The notes: generated from the sequence alone by a model not told the origin. DNA of 64,000 nucleotides from Laedolimicola ammoniilytica (GCF_025567165.1 NZ_JAOQKC010000006.1:62001-126000), one strand, 5' to 3'. Shown: positions 38,965 to 49,117, counted from the stretch's first letter. Program-made: numbers and translations.

Positions 38965-40655
38965 ACTGTTTCTCCTCCTATAATTTTAAATACAGGTACT
39001 TCTGTACTGAAAACCGGCGCACAGTCTTTCTGTTCCCACATAATATCATGATACTTTTCTTCGTAATGTGCTTCTATTTTTGAAGACGGTGCTACTAATA
39101 TTACATATACATTCTCATTTTCTATGATTGCTTCATCCGCACTGCATTCTATACCGTTTTGCCTCAATTCCTCTTCATAGATTGGCGACAGCGCAAGCCA
39201 GCCTCCCATTTCAAATCCGTTTGCTTTGCTGTTCTTTCTTTGCAAATGGAAGATATCCGAATATCCACTTACAAACCATTCAGCAATAAAATATACATTT
39301 TCCTCATGTTCCTGATAAAAATCCTGTAAAATTTCATATTCCCGATTATACTGATACATTTTCTGCTGCTTTTGCTTAATTGAGAACAGTCGAGCTCCGA
39401 AAAGCAATATCAAAGCTCCCGTAATATAACTGAGCCGTACTTTATTTTTCCGCCAATCCAGAGACTCGGTTCCAAGTTCTTCCTGATAAAGAAGCGCCGC
39501 CGCCGAACCTAGCTCTATCAGGAACAGTGCTGTCCCGACACGTGTAGGAAATCGTCCCTGAAGCCCCAAATAGGAAATCAATCCACCTTCGCACAAAAGG
39601 AATCCCAGATTCGTCAAAAATTCCTTTTTCTTTTTCCGCTTCAGGCTCAAAAAAATATTGAACCCTATTACAAATTTTGTCAATCCATTCAGCAACAGAT
39701 TTTCCGGATCCAGTTCACCCTTAAGTGCCGCCTTGATTCCTGCTTTAATCCGTTTTCCCAACGAATTTTCCGCAAAATACTGTTCCTTTGCGTACCCTGC
39801 TATCTGATGCATTTTCCCTGTTTCCAAATCATTCACAAAGCAAAGATTGTAACGCTTCAGATTTTCCACATCATATTCTTTCAGCCCTATTTTCTCATAA
39901 AATTCCCTGTTTTCCTCATAAGCCGGTACTCCATAATAATCATATACCATAGAGCGTTCATCATTATAGCTCAAGTAGGCCTGCCACTCCTCGCTTCCAT
40001 AAGCTTCCTTCTCAAACACCATAATCCCCAATAAACCGACCATGGCTATCAGAGCCGTTATTACCTTTCTTTTTATCGAATCTGCCTTTGCCAGAAATAT
40101 TAATCCACCAAATGGGACTGCCATAAACAGCACATCTGAACGAACACAAAATGACAACCAAAGTAATATCAGAACGCTTCCTGTCCGTCCATAGAAATTA
40201 TTTTCCTCCCGTCCCGCTGTACCATAAAGAAATATAGCCGTCCCTGCCAGAATGGCTGCCGTTACTGTAAACTGAAAATTCAGCATATGTTCCAAAAGGA
40301 TCCCTGTAATTCCAATCACATACCACCCAATTATGTACCAGGGCTTTTTACCCTTTTGTATACACCAGCTATTCCAACGTTCCAGTAAAATTCCACAACA
40401 TAATACCATCATCCCCAGAAACACGCATCCGTACCAGTCTATTCCTTCAAAACAGCGGTACAATCCGGTCAATACCCATCCAAAGGCCGCCTTTATAAAA
40501 ATCAAATGATAATCTGGTGTTCCTGTTAATGAGCCCGACGCAATATCCCGCATCGCTACATCATCGTTGATTGCATAAGTTATTGGAATCACTTGCATTA
40601 TAATCAAAAGATATAGCATGCACACACACCACACAATTGCAGTCTGCTTTTTCAT
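38961..40655 (-). CDS. Polytopic membrane protein, GT-C-like, paralog 3 of 3
   Basis: A 564-residue protein with about 10-11 membrane helices and a C-terminal extracellular domain of about 130 residues. The first outer loop has the shared motif INDDVAMRDIASGSLTG, then TPDYHLIF and DWYG; an acidic pair there is typical of GT-C glycosyltransferases. It is a clear paralog of the next two genes. It is markedly AT-richer than they are (20 G/C in 39841-39900 against 42 in 41761-41820), so it may have been acquired or replaced separately. It overlaps wecE by 4 bases. Likely moves a sugar from a lipid-phosphate donor to the polymer outside; inference. Confidence 0.75.
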   Translation of the reverse strand: MKKQTAIVWCVCMLYLLIIMQVIPITYAINDDVAMRDIASGSLTGTPDYHLIFIKAAFGWVLTGLYRCFEGIDWYGCVFLGMMVLCCGILLERWNSWCIQKGKKPWYIIGWYVIGITGILLEHMLNFQFTVTAAILAGTAIFLYGTAGREENNFYGRTGSVLILLWLSFCVRSDVLFMAVPFGGLIFLAKADSIKRKVITALIAMVGLLGIMVFEKEAYGSEEWQAYLSYNDERSMVYDYYGVPAYEENREFYEKIGLKEYDVENLKRYNLCFVNDLETGKMHQIAGYAKEQYFAENSLGKRIKAGIKAALKGELDPENLLLNGLTKFVIGFNIFLSLKRKKKKEFLTNLGFLLCEGGLISYLGLQGRFPTRVGTALFLIELGSAAALLYQEELGTESLDWRKNKVRLSYITGALILLFGARLFSIKQKQQKMYQYNREYEILQDFYQEHEENVYFIAEWFVSGYSDIFHLQRKNSKANGFEMGGWLALSPIYEEELRQNGIECSADEAIIENENVYVILVAPSSKIEAHYEEKYHDIMWEQKDCAPVFSTEVPVFKIIGGETV

Positions 40656-40658
40656 TCA

Positions 40659-42479
40659 CTACTCCTCCACTACCAAATCATACACCTCAAAGCTCTGCTC
40701 ACCATAGCTTAAGGTATCCACCAATTCTCTTCCTTTGTAGGCGTCCCCGTAGACGCCCTCAAAATACCGGTCCATATACCGCAGATTCACATTTTCCAGG
40801 GAAATCACGTAGACATTGTCCTGTTCCGCCATGTCCCGCTTCGGGTCGGTGATGCCGAGCTTCGCGCATTTCTCATTTTCCAGGGGCGAGAAGGTGTGCC
40901 AGCCGCCCACGGACAGGAGATTGCTGAAGGCGAAATCCCGTTTGATGGTGAAATTGTCCGTATAGGTCTCGATGGAAAAAGTGGTCATAAAGTATACGTT
41001 GTCCGGGTGCTCCGCCATGTAGCGGTTCACATCCAGGAATTCCAGGTTATAATCCCGGCGGCCTGTGTTGTAGTCCCTCACATTCCGCCAGGTGTTTGTG
41101 GCCGTCAGAGTCAGGACGCATAAAATCCCAAAGGTCAGCAGGATGGTGCCGGGACGGATGGTTCCCGCGTTGTCCGGCTGCCGCTTTGTCCCGTCGTCGG
41201 TCTCGCCCAGTGCCAGAATCCGGTACCAGATGGCCAGGAACAGAAAAATCGCCATCAGGTACAGCACGAAGCCCACCCGCTCCAGCAACCGATCCCGGTA
41301 ACCCAGATAGCCCCAGTAACCGAACCAGAGCGCCAGAAAGCCAAGCCCCAGGCCCAGCTCCCGCCGGTTCTTCATGGCCGCGACCGCCAGAACCAGCGCA
41401 ATGACTGCCAGGGCAATCAGGTTCGCCGGATGATAGGTGTCCTTCGTAAAATGCTGATAAATCTCTGTATAGGCTGTGCTGAGACGCTCCTTCAGCGGAT
41501 GCTCCGCCGTGTATACCTCTTTCTCATGCTGCGCCAGCGCCGCCATTTTGTCCGGGTACAGGCCGTCCGCCAGATACAGGGAATAGCGCTGCAGATTCTC
41601 CGCCTCCTCGGGCGTAATGTTCAATTCCTCATAGACAGCCGGATCCGTCTCATAATTCTGAAGCCCATAGTAATCCATAATGGCTTCCCGATCCGTATTG
41701 TACTTCCGGAAGGTCTTCCACTCCGGGGAACGGTAGGCGAAAGCCTCCACGCCCAGAATCACCACCACGCCCGCGGCCAGGGCCACCGGCACGAAAAGGT
41801 GAGTCAACCGGAACGGCAGCGTGACTTTTCCACATTGCCATTTCTCTTTCGCGGCATATTTCCACAGAAAACAGAGGGCCGCCGCCGGGACTGTGATCAA
41901 AAAGACGTCGTCCCGGATGAGAAGGGACGCCAGAATCAGAAATACCGCAATTCCTTCCTCCAGATAAATCTGCCACTTTGGGCCGCTGCCCGCCGTGTAG
42001 AACAAAAAAATGCCAGCCGCGCCTGCGATGCCGGCCGCCGTGGTCCACTGAAAGGCCGATACATGCTGGGTTCCCAGAGCCGTCATCAGAAGCAGGACTG
42101 CCGTCGTATATATGATTTTCCAGAGAATCCCTTTTTCTGCCACAAGACCGCGATACAGGCACAGAGCAAAGGACAGCAGCACTACCCCAATCAGGGTCAG
42201 GCCGTACCAGTCCAATCCAGGGGCCAGCCGATAGAGACCGCTGATCCACAGGCCCAGCAGATACTTCATATGCAGCAGATGGGCATCCGGAGAACCGGTA
42301 ATCACACCTGCGGCCACATTCCGCATGGCCACATCGTCGTTGATGTCATAGATAAAAGGAACCGTCTTATATACAAAAAAGAACCAGAGACAGGTCAGCA
42401 CACAGGCCGCCAGCATAGCGCCGAAGACCTCAAGCCCCCTGTTCTTCTCTCCCTTTGTCCTTGTACTCATCTGTCTCAC
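40659..42479 (-). CDS. Polytopic membrane protein, GT-C-like, paralog 2 of 3
   Basis: A 606-residue protein with about 11 membrane helices. The first loop reads INDDVAMRNVAAGVITG and SPDAHLLH, followed by DWYG, aligning with the two flanking genes. The C-terminal domain begins at YFMTTFSIETYTDNF and shows SVGGWHTFSPLENE, matching GGWLALSP and GDWYTDSP in its paralogs. No family name is recognised with certainty. It ends 3 bases before the start of paralog 3 and overlaps paralog 1 by 4 bases. A role as an extracytoplasmic glycosyltransferase acting on polyprenyl-phosphate sugars is inferred. Confidence 0.75.
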   Translation of the reverse strand: MRQMSTRTKGEKNRGLEVFGAMLAACVLTCLWFFFVYKTVPFIYDINDDVAMRNVAAGVITGSPDAHLLHMKYLLGLWISGLYRLAPGLDWYGLTLIGVVLLSFALCLYRGLVAEKGILWKIIYTTAVLLLMTALGTQHVSAFQWTTAAGIAGAAGIFLFYTAGSGPKWQIYLEEGIAVFLILASLLIRDDVFLITVPAAALCFLWKYAAKEKWQCGKVTLPFRLTHLFVPVALAAGVVVILGVEAFAYRSPEWKTFRKYNTDREAIMDYYGLQNYETDPAVYEELNITPEEAENLQRYSLYLADGLYPDKMAALAQHEKEVYTAEHPLKERLSTAYTEIYQHFTKDTYHPANLIALAVIALVLAVAAMKNRRELGLGLGFLALWFGYWGYLGYRDRLLERVGFVLYLMAIFLFLAIWYRILALGETDDGTKRQPDNAGTIRPGTILLTFGILCVLTLTATNTWRNVRDYNTGRRDYNLEFLDVNRYMAEHPDNVYFMTTFSIETYTDNFTIKRDFAFSNLLSVGGWHTFSPLENEKCAKLGITDPKRDMAEQDNVYVISLENVNLRYMDRYFEGVYGDAYKGRELVDTLSYGEQSFEVYDLVVEE

Positions 42480-44203
42480 TCCTGTACCTGATAAAAATAA
42501 TACATTCTTCCGTCTATCTCCCGGGACTCCTCCTCTGTAAGCTCCGCTTCCGGCCGCTTCCAGGCCAGCCAGGAGGCGAAAAATCCCGGTTCTTCCACAT
42601 CACGCACCACCAGGTACGCGTTTTGCTCCGTCAATAAGGTCTGCTCCACCGAATCAATGCCCAGAGCTGCAAAGCGCTCCTGATCCAGCGGCGAATCCGT
42701 ATACCAGTCTCCCAGGGTCAGGCAGCGGTTCAGGCTGAAATTGCCATTCACCGTCACACGGGCTCCGCCCACCGGCTCCGCCATATAGGTCTCAATAAAA
42801 TACAGATGATCTGTATCCTCCTTGCAGGCATTCTTGAAGGTCTGGAAGCTGCCGTCCATGGCCAGCTTCTCCTGATTGCCGGCTTTTGCGCCCTGCCACT
42901 GAAACAGTACCGTGCCCAGGGACAACAGACAGAGTAATCCGACTGCAGGCCGAAGCCATGCGCATCGATCCTCCTCTTTTTCACAGAAGCAGGTAAAGAG
43001 ACCGCCGCAGGCCCCCAGCATCACCAGATGGAGGGAGAATGCCACCCGCTCGGGCAGGCGTCCCACATACCCCAGGGCCAGCCACAGGAGACCATGGGCG
43101 CAGAGATAAAGCAGCACCGGGAGAAACAGCCGCTTTTCCCGTTTCCACAGAAGCAGGGCTGCCAGCGCCAGGAATATGACTGCAGACAGGCTGGCTGTAA
43201 AATATTCCGGAGACAAAAACTGCTCCGCCGCCAGCTTCACTGCCGCTTTCACCTTCGCCATCATGCCCGGCTCCGCGCCTGCCTGACGCTGCGCCTCGGC
43301 GCTTAAGCTTTCCATCAGTCCTGCGTCCATGCCGTCCACCAGATACAGGGCGTAATGGCGCAGAGCCCGTACCTCCTCGCTGCTGATGTTCCTCTCCTCA
43401 AAGAACTCCGGATTCCCCTCATAGGTGGGGACGCCCGCATAATCGTATACTTCCGAGCGGGCATTCTGAAACCGCTGAAACTCCGCCCAGTCTGCTCCCC
43501 GGTAGGCCAGCTTCTCCGTCAGGAACAAAAGACCGATTCCGGAAAATACCAGGATGGGCAATGCCAGCTCCCGGCGATTAATTTCCCATTTTTTTACATT
43601 TTCATTTTTCCGGAAGGTTTTCCAGAGGAAGGCCAGGCCGAAGCCGGGCAATACCATAAAAAATACATCCGAACGGATCCCGTAGGTCAGGATCAGCAGC
43701 AGCCAAATCCAGACGCCGTCTGCCACAGTCGTTTTCCCGCGTCCAGCCGACACATAAAGGTACAGGGCCGCCGCTCCCAGGGACGCTGCGCTGATGGTCC
43801 ACTCGAACTGGGCCGCGTGAGCAACAAGCGCCGTCAGGGTCACGCCCATGGCTCCGACACTGTAGACGCATTTCCACCGAAGACTCTTCTCCGCTGCCAG
43901 ACCGCGGTACAGGATCGCCGCCAGGCTGAGGAACAGGGCTCCGGCCATGAAAAAGCCGTACCAGTCCACGCTCCTGTTAATCAGGTACAGACGGCTTATC
44001 AGCCAGCCCAGCGCATACTGCACGAAAATCAGGTGGCCGTCTGGCATGCCCGTAAAGGCGCCGGAAGCAATATCCCGCATAATCACATCGTCGGCAATGG
44101 CGTAGACAAAGCCCATGGTCTGATATACAGCCAGGCCGAAGATAAACGCAAGAAGAACAGACGCCGCCGCAGCTGCGCCTGTTCTTTTCCGGTTCTCTCT
44201 CAT
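42476..44203 (-). CDS. Polytopic membrane protein, GT-C-like, paralog 1 of 3
   Basis: A 575-residue protein with about 11 membrane helices. The first loop reads IADDVIMRDIASGAFTG and MPDGHLIF, then DWYG, in line with paralogs 2 and 3. It lacks the Asn of INDD, having Ala. The C-terminal extracellular part starts at YFIETYMAEPVGG. It overlaps the upstream GT2 (44200) by 4 bases, which suggests that this GT2 makes the Und-P-sugar that one or more of the three paralogs use. Function is inferred from topology and neighbours. Confidence 0.75.
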   Translation of the reverse strand: MRENRKRTGAAAAASVLLAFIFGLAVYQTMGFVYAIADDVIMRDIASGAFTGMPDGHLIFVQYALGWLISRLYLINRSVDWYGFFMAGALFLSLAAILYRGLAAEKSLRWKCVYSVGAMGVTLTALVAHAAQFEWTISAASLGAAALYLYVSAGRGKTTVADGVWIWLLLILTYGIRSDVFFMVLPGFGLAFLWKTFRKNENVKKWEINRRELALPILVFSGIGLLFLTEKLAYRGADWAEFQRFQNARSEVYDYAGVPTYEGNPEFFEERNISSEEVRALRHYALYLVDGMDAGLMESLSAEAQRQAGAEPGMMAKVKAAVKLAAEQFLSPEYFTASLSAVIFLALAALLLWKREKRLFLPVLLYLCAHGLLWLALGYVGRLPERVAFSLHLVMLGACGGLFTCFCEKEEDRCAWLRPAVGLLCLLSLGTVLFQWQGAKAGNQEKLAMDGSFQTFKNACKEDTDHLYFIETYMAEPVGGARVTVNGNFSLNRCLTLGDWYTDSPLDQERFAALGIDSVEQTLLTEQNAYLVVRDVEEPGFFASWLAWKRPEAELTEEESREIDGRMYYFYQVQE

Positions 44204-45159
44204 TGTTCCTGCTCCTTTTCATCTTTTTGCAGGTTCTTATAGGCTTCGTGGGCCGCGATCAGCTGCATCTCGAAGTCCTGTTTATTTTTCTGTTCCATAC
44301 TCTGCAGAACCAGCCCGGCAAACAGAGACTGCAGGGCCGCGATCAGCACAAAGCCGCAGACAATCAGGGTCGGAAAGCGGGGCACCAGTCCGGTGGCCCA
44401 GTATTCGGTCAGAATCGGGATCAGGAAGGCCACGCCCAGCGCCGTCAGAATCTCTGCCAGCAGGGAAAAGAAACCCAGAGGCTTGTAATTCTTATAGAGA
44501 CTCAAAATCCGGGTCAGCACCTTGAAGCCATCGCTATAGGTATTCAGCTTGGATACGCTGCCCGCCGGGCGATCCCGGTAATCGATGATCACATGATCCA
44601 CCTGCATGTGCTTATCTGCCGCATGGATGCTCATCTCGGTCTCGATCTCAAATCCGTGGGACAGCACCGGAAAGGTCTTCACAAACTGATAGCTGAAGGC
44701 CCGGTAACCGGTCATGATATCCTGGATGTTCGTGTCAAAAAAGCGGTTGATACAGTTCTTCACGAAGGAATTGCCGAAATTGTGAAAGGGACGCTTATTT
44801 TCCGTATAATAGGTGGAAGAAAGCCGGTCGCCGACCACCATGTCAGACTGTCCCTCCAGGACCTTCCGCACCATCTCCGGGGCCGCCTCAGCCGGGTAGG
44901 TGTCGTCGCCGTCCACCATCACATAAACTTCCGCGTCTATCTCCCGGAACATCCGGCGGATGACATTGCCCTTGCCCTGCTGGTATTCGTGGCGCACGAT
45001 AGCCCCTACCTCCCTGGCCAGGTCGCCCGTTCCGTCGGTGGAATTGTTGTCATAGACATAGACGGCGGCCTCCGGCAGGGCCTTCCGAAAATCCTCCACC
45101 ACTTTTTTTACTGTTTTACTTTCGTTATAGCAGGGAATCAGTACCGCTACTTTATCCAT
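44200..45159 (-). CDS. GT2 glycosyltransferase, DPM1/GtrB-like with C-terminal helices
   Basis: A 319-residue protein. The GT-A domain shows AVLIPCYNESKTVKKVV, VYVYDNNSTDGTGDLA, MVDGDDTYPAE as DxD, and MTGYRAFSYQFVKTFPVLSHGFEIETEM, the pattern of dolichol/undecaprenyl-phosphate mannosyl- or glucosyltransferases. Two membrane helices (about 230-295) are followed by a charged tail. It should load a hexose on undecaprenyl phosphate at the inner face. It overlaps the first of the three GT-C-like paralogs by 4 bases and follows the DUF6020-like gene by 27. Confidence 0.9.
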   Translation of the reverse strand: MDKVAVLIPCYNESKTVKKVVEDFRKALPEAAVYVYDNNSTDGTGDLAREVGAIVRHEYQQGKGNVIRRMFREIDAEVYVMVDGDDTYPAEAAPEMVRKVLEGQSDMVVGDRLSSTYYTENKRPFHNFGNSFVKNCINRFFDTNIQDIMTGYRAFSYQFVKTFPVLSHGFEIETEMSIHAADKHMQVDHVIIDYRDRPAGSVSKLNTYSDGFKVLTRILSLYKNYKPLGFFSLLAEILTALGVAFLIPILTEYWATGLVPRFPTLIVCGFVLIAALQSLFAGLVLQSMEQKNKQDFEMQLIAAHEAYKNLQKDEKEQEQ

Positions 45160-45186
45160 AATGACGTGTCCTCCGTCTCCTCTATA

Positions 45187-47058
45187 TTAATCTTCTCCCT
45201 TTTTTTCCTTGTATACACGCCAGATCAGATAGATCATCAATGGCATGCAGGCGATAAACGGATAATGATACCGCATTTTCACCACAGGACCCAGAAGGTT
45301 TGTCAGGAAATACCCGGTAAAGGGAGCCATCACAATGAGCCGCCGCCACTGCCTCGCATAGAATAAAAGCAGCATGGTGAACAGCCACAGCCAGGTGTAG
45401 ACGCCCAGGTTAAATGTTGCGGCAATGACCGGAACTTTCTGGAAAGAAGCTTCATTTCCGATTTTTCTATAAAATTCTGACAGAGCCGGAATCCTGGATT
45501 CCATAGTCACATCCACGTCTTCCCGGAACTCCTTGCAGTAATATTCAAAATAATCTCTTCCGGACGGATTGTCCTCGATGGTATCACCCGGATACCAGTA
45601 GCCGAAGCTTCCTGCCAGGAACGAATCGATATACATCTTCTTGTGGGTCATTCCCACGCTGATCCAGGTCTTTAGAAACGGCACCGGATTTTCCGCAAAT
45701 TCAGAGCCGTGGAAATAGGCCTTCACCGGGTCGGCAAAACGTGACATATAGGTGTTCAGGCCCTCCTCGTCGATCATGGCGAGAATCCCCTCTCTCTGCT
45801 CCTCCGTCAGGCCCTGATAATCCAGATTGTATACACGGGCCGCCGACTGCATCAGCACGCTGCACATCTCCCTGGCGTCTCCGGGCTCGATGCCTAAGGC
45901 GCTGTAGACCGGTCCCGTGTAAATGCCGTAAAGGCCCAGGCAAATCACACAGAGCAGCAGCATTTTTTTCCAATATCTGCGGTACGCCCACAGCAGGAAG
46001 GGAATGCAGAACAAAAAGGTATGCAGACCGTTATTACGGAACGCATACAGGAAAAATACGTTGACGCAGAACAAAAGCTGTCTGCGCCGGGAAGCGAAGA
46101 ACACCTCCGGGTACTCTGCCATTCGAAGCAGCTGTACCACAAAAACCGCGAAAACTGCGGTAAAAATCGAATCCTTGGTGGCGCACAGGGCCATCAGGCT
46201 GTTTACCGGGTGAAAGCCCAGAAAAATAAGTGCCCCCATCCACAGCCATTTCGGCGCTTTCTTCTGCCGCAGGTACAGGCAGACGTCCGCGTATAAGGCG
46301 GACATGATCACCATCTGAAGCAGGGAGTAAAGCAGTGCTCCGGTCTGGTTGGAACCGGTCAGCGCACGGCCAATCTGTCTCGTAATCCACAGCATCGCCG
46401 TATGGAGTATCGGGTGATGGGCTGTCCATGCGTGATCGGCCACCGCCGCCAGCTGCCAGCCGCAGTCATAGGAAAAGATACCCGGCCAGGAGGCCAGAAG
46501 CACCGGAACCCAGGACAGAAACAGAACCGCGAAGCAGAACCAGTAGAACTTTCGTACCGGGAAGCTGTAGGCGATGAAATAGGCCGTCGGACCGTCCGCC
46601 TGGCTGATATGCGCGTCTGCCAATTTATCGGCCTCCTGCGCTGCCGCCGAACCTGCCTCTGATTTTTCCGCTGCACCTGCTTCTTTTCCCGGCAGCCCCG
46701 CCAGCATCCGTAAGCTTGCGCTCACGCAAATCGTGAAAAACGGGGCTAGGCAGAGAAAAGCCGGAAGCACCTGCGGATTCCACACAGTATCCGTATAATT
46801 CAACGAGAAACCCCAGCTCATCAGCGCCGCGAACAGCATTCCGTCTGCCGCGCCGTAAACCAGCAGCCTGCCGTTAACCGGTTTTTTCAGAAACTGCGCG
46901 CCCACGTAAGCGAACGCGCCGAACATCAGCACTACTGTCACACTGTTGGACAGCATGGTATTCTCTGCGCGGATTCCGTACAGTAGATTGATCCCGCACA
47001 CGGCCAGAAAAGCCGCAAGCACCGCTATGCTGTTTCGTGTGATCTGCTTTTTGTTCAA
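45187..47058 (-). CDS. Large polytopic membrane protein (DUF6020-like)
   Basis: A 623-residue protein with about 12-14 membrane helices. The motif SWPGIFSYDCGWQL, near the first large outer loop, followed by HHPILHTAMLW and CATKDSIFTAVFAVF, recalls the DUF6020 family of polysaccharide loci; I recall this from memory. The acidic residue in SYD fits a GT-C active-site loop. I propose a TTG start at 47058, preceded by AGGAGA at 6 bases; no ATG in frame has such a site. A charged, Ala/Glu-rich insert (about residues 120-150) lies between helices. Role in assembling or modifying the polymer is inferred. Confidence 0.75.
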   Translation of the reverse strand: MNKKQITRNSIAVLAAFLAVCGINLLYGIRAENTMLSNSVTVVLMFGAFAYVGAQFLKKPVNGRLLVYGAADGMLFAALMSWGFSLNYTDTVWNPQVLPAFLCLAPFFTICVSASLRMLAGLPGKEAGAAEKSEAGSAAAQEADKLADAHISQADGPTAYFIAYSFPVRKFYWFCFAVLFLSWVPVLLASWPGIFSYDCGWQLAAVADHAWTAHHPILHTAMLWITRQIGRALTGSNQTGALLYSLLQMVIMSALYADVCLYLRQKKAPKWLWMGALIFLGFHPVNSLMALCATKDSIFTAVFAVFVVQLLRMAEYPEVFFASRRRQLLFCVNVFFLYAFRNNGLHTFLFCIPFLLWAYRRYWKKMLLLCVICLGLYGIYTGPVYSALGIEPGDAREMCSVLMQSAARVYNLDYQGLTEEQREGILAMIDEEGLNTYMSRFADPVKAYFHGSEFAENPVPFLKTWISVGMTHKKMYIDSFLAGSFGYWYPGDTIEDNPSGRDYFEYYCKEFREDVDVTMESRIPALSEFYRKIGNEASFQKVPVIAATFNLGVYTWLWLFTMLLLFYARQWRRLIVMAPFTGYFLTNLLGPVVKMRYHYPFIACMPLMIYLIWRVYKEKKGED

Positions 47059-47074
47059 GTTTCTCTCCTGTTTC

Positions 47075-49045
47075 TTATTTAATCGTATAGTCGGAGTAAT
47101 CCAGTGAGAAGTTCGGGTTGAAATAAGGATCCCCCGCATCCAGATCCGCCTTCCACTTCTTACGGAACAGGTCTACCTCCTGCTGGAAGCGCTTCTGTTT
47201 CTCGCCCTCCTCCATACCGCGGGTCTTGGACTCGTAGTGATAGAGCTCCGCAAAGGGCGTAAATACATTCAGATATCCCGCATGACGGAGCTTCAGGCAG
47301 AAGTCCACGTCATTGAAAGCCACCCGGAACTCCTCGTCCAGGCCGCCCACCTCGTCATACTGGGCGCGGCTGACCAGAAGACACGCGCCGGTCACTGCCG
47401 TCACATCCTGAGCGTAGCACAGGCGTCCCATATAGCCCAGATGCATCTTATCATCCTTGTAATGGGTGTGGCCCGCCGCCCGGTGAGCGCCGAGGCCGAT
47501 GACGATGCCCGCATGCTGAATGGTATTGTCCGCATAGTAAAGCTTACCGCCGACTGCAGCCACATCCGGCCGCTGGGCGTACATCAGAAGCTCCTCTATC
47601 CAGTCTCTGGTGATGACCTTCATATCATTGTTCAGGAGCAACACATACTTGCCGTTGGTAAAGCTTACGCCGAAGTTATTGATTTTCGCGTAGTTGAACT
47701 CGCCCTCGTACTTGACGATCCGGATTTTCGGATTATGCTCCAGGGCCTTATAGTAATCAAAGATCTCTTTTGTCTCGCTGTTATTCTCCACAATGACAAT
47801 CTCGTAATTCTCATAAGTGGACTTATTTACGATGGACTCCACGCAGCGGGACAGATCTTCCATATGATCCTTGTTGGGAATCACAATGGAGATAAGAGGC
47901 CGCTCCAGAAGCGGATAGCGGATCCGGAAAATGGTCGGGAACGCCCGGGTGCTCTCCACCTTGACGTCCATGCCATATACATCCTTAATGTGGTCGTGTA
48001 CCGCGCGCTTGGCAGCGTCCACCGCATAGGTTTTCGCGTTGATGTCCTGGGCCACGCTGGCCTTATGGGAACGCCAGTAATACAGGGCCTTCGGTACATG
48101 GTATACCAGCTTTGCTTTTGCGGTCAGACGGAGAATCATGTCATGATCCTGGCTTCCGTCATACTGGCTCCGGAATACGCCTGTCTCGTCCAGCAGGTGC
48201 TTTGAAAATGCAGAGAAATGGCAGATATAGTTATTGCCCCGCAGATTATCCACGGCGAAATCCGGCTTAAAATGCAGCACGATCATATGATCGATGCTGT
48301 CGCCCTCAAAGGTGATCTCGTCGCAGTAGATATAATCCGCGCCTTTCTCGTTGATAACCTTCGCGTACTCATACAGCACCGCCGGATGGAGAATATCGTC
48401 GTGATCCAGCAGGGCGATATAATCGCCGGTAGCCATCTTCAGACATTCGTTGGTGTTGCCGGAGATTCCCTCGTTATGCTCCAGCACCTGATATTTGATA
48501 CGGGCATCGCTTTCCGCGTATCTTCTGCAGATCTCTCCCACGTAAGCGTGCTCGCTGTCGCTGCCGTCCGCCAGGCACAACTCCCAGTTCTGATAGGTCT
48601 GGGCCTGTACGCAGTCCAGAAGCTCTGTCAGGAACTTCTCCGGCGTATTGTAAAGGGGCGTCAGAATGCTGAACTTCACCATATTGGGAAATACGGTCTC
48701 CCGCTGGGCCTTTGCTTCCTCCGGACCTGGGAAGCTGGCAGTGCCGTGGCGCTTCATATTCTTGCGCTCCTGCAGCTTGCTTCTTACCTTCCGCATAATC
48801 CCGGGGATAGAACCGTAACGAGTCAGACGATCCCTTGTCTTTTCATAGAAATGCAGTCCCTTCCGGAGAGGAATCGCCAGTTTCCAGGCAAAGCTTCCCT
48901 TGATGCGATCCAGCTTGAAATTCAGCTCCTCGATCTCCTTCTCGGACTCTTCGATTTTGCTTACGAGAACCTCGGTTTTTTCCCGCTCTGCCTCGTAAAG
49001 CTTTTTATAATCCATCTGTTCCTGATTATCCATAGTTTGCTTCAT
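47075..49045 (-). CDS. Two-domain GT2 glycosyltransferase
   Basis: A 656-residue protein with an N-terminal coiled coil (about 10-50), the linker motif SFAWKLAIPLRKG, and two GT-A domains. Domain 1 (about 125-350) has FSILTPLYNTPEKF, LLDHDDILHP and QDHDMILRL. Domain 2 (about 385-640) has ISIVIPNKDHMEDLS, LLNNDMKVI and NDVDFCLKLRHAGY. Both sites look intact. Twin-GT proteins of this plan often add two alternating sugars of a rhamnose-containing chain. The ATG at 49045 has GGGGAG only 2 bases away, so initiation may be at the Met at codon 5 or 11 instead. A hairpin lies just upstream. Confidence 0.9.
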   Translation of the reverse strand: MKQTMDNQEQMDYKKLYEAEREKTEVLVSKIEESEKEIEELNFKLDRIKGSFAWKLAIPLRKGLHFYEKTRDRLTRYGSIPGIMRKVRSKLQERKNMKRHGTASFPGPEEAKAQRETVFPNMVKFSILTPLYNTPEKFLTELLDCVQAQTYQNWELCLADGSDSEHAYVGEICRRYAESDARIKYQVLEHNEGISGNTNECLKMATGDYIALLDHDDILHPAVLYEYAKVINEKGADYIYCDEITFEGDSIDHMIVLHFKPDFAVDNLRGNNYICHFSAFSKHLLDETGVFRSQYDGSQDHDMILRLTAKAKLVYHVPKALYYWRSHKASVAQDINAKTYAVDAAKRAVHDHIKDVYGMDVKVESTRAFPTIFRIRYPLLERPLISIVIPNKDHMEDLSRCVESIVNKSTYENYEIVIVENNSETKEIFDYYKALEHNPKIRIVKYEGEFNYAKINNFGVSFTNGKYVLLLNNDMKVITRDWIEELLMYAQRPDVAAVGGKLYYADNTIQHAGIVIGLGAHRAAGHTHYKDDKMHLGYMGRLCYAQDVTAVTGACLLVSRAQYDEVGGLDEEFRVAFNDVDFCLKLRHAGYLNVFTPFAELYHYESKTRGMEEGEKQKRFQQEVDLFRKKWKADLDAGDPYFNPNFSLDYSDYTIK

Positions 49046-49071
49046 AACTCCCCTGTATTACTATTCACTTC

Positions 49072-49098
49072 GTTCACAGTAACCTATTCTCTGTGAAC
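49072..49098 (-). promoter_or_regulatory. Hairpin in the gap between the ABC ATPase and two-domain GT genes
   Basis: GTTCACAG and CTGTGAAC form a perfect 8-bp stem with an 11-base loop, about 30 bases before the glycosyltransferase ATG. No T-run follows. It may be a processing or attenuation site within the operon. Confidence 0.4.
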
Positions 49099-49117
49099 AT
49101 CCTATTTATGAATACGG

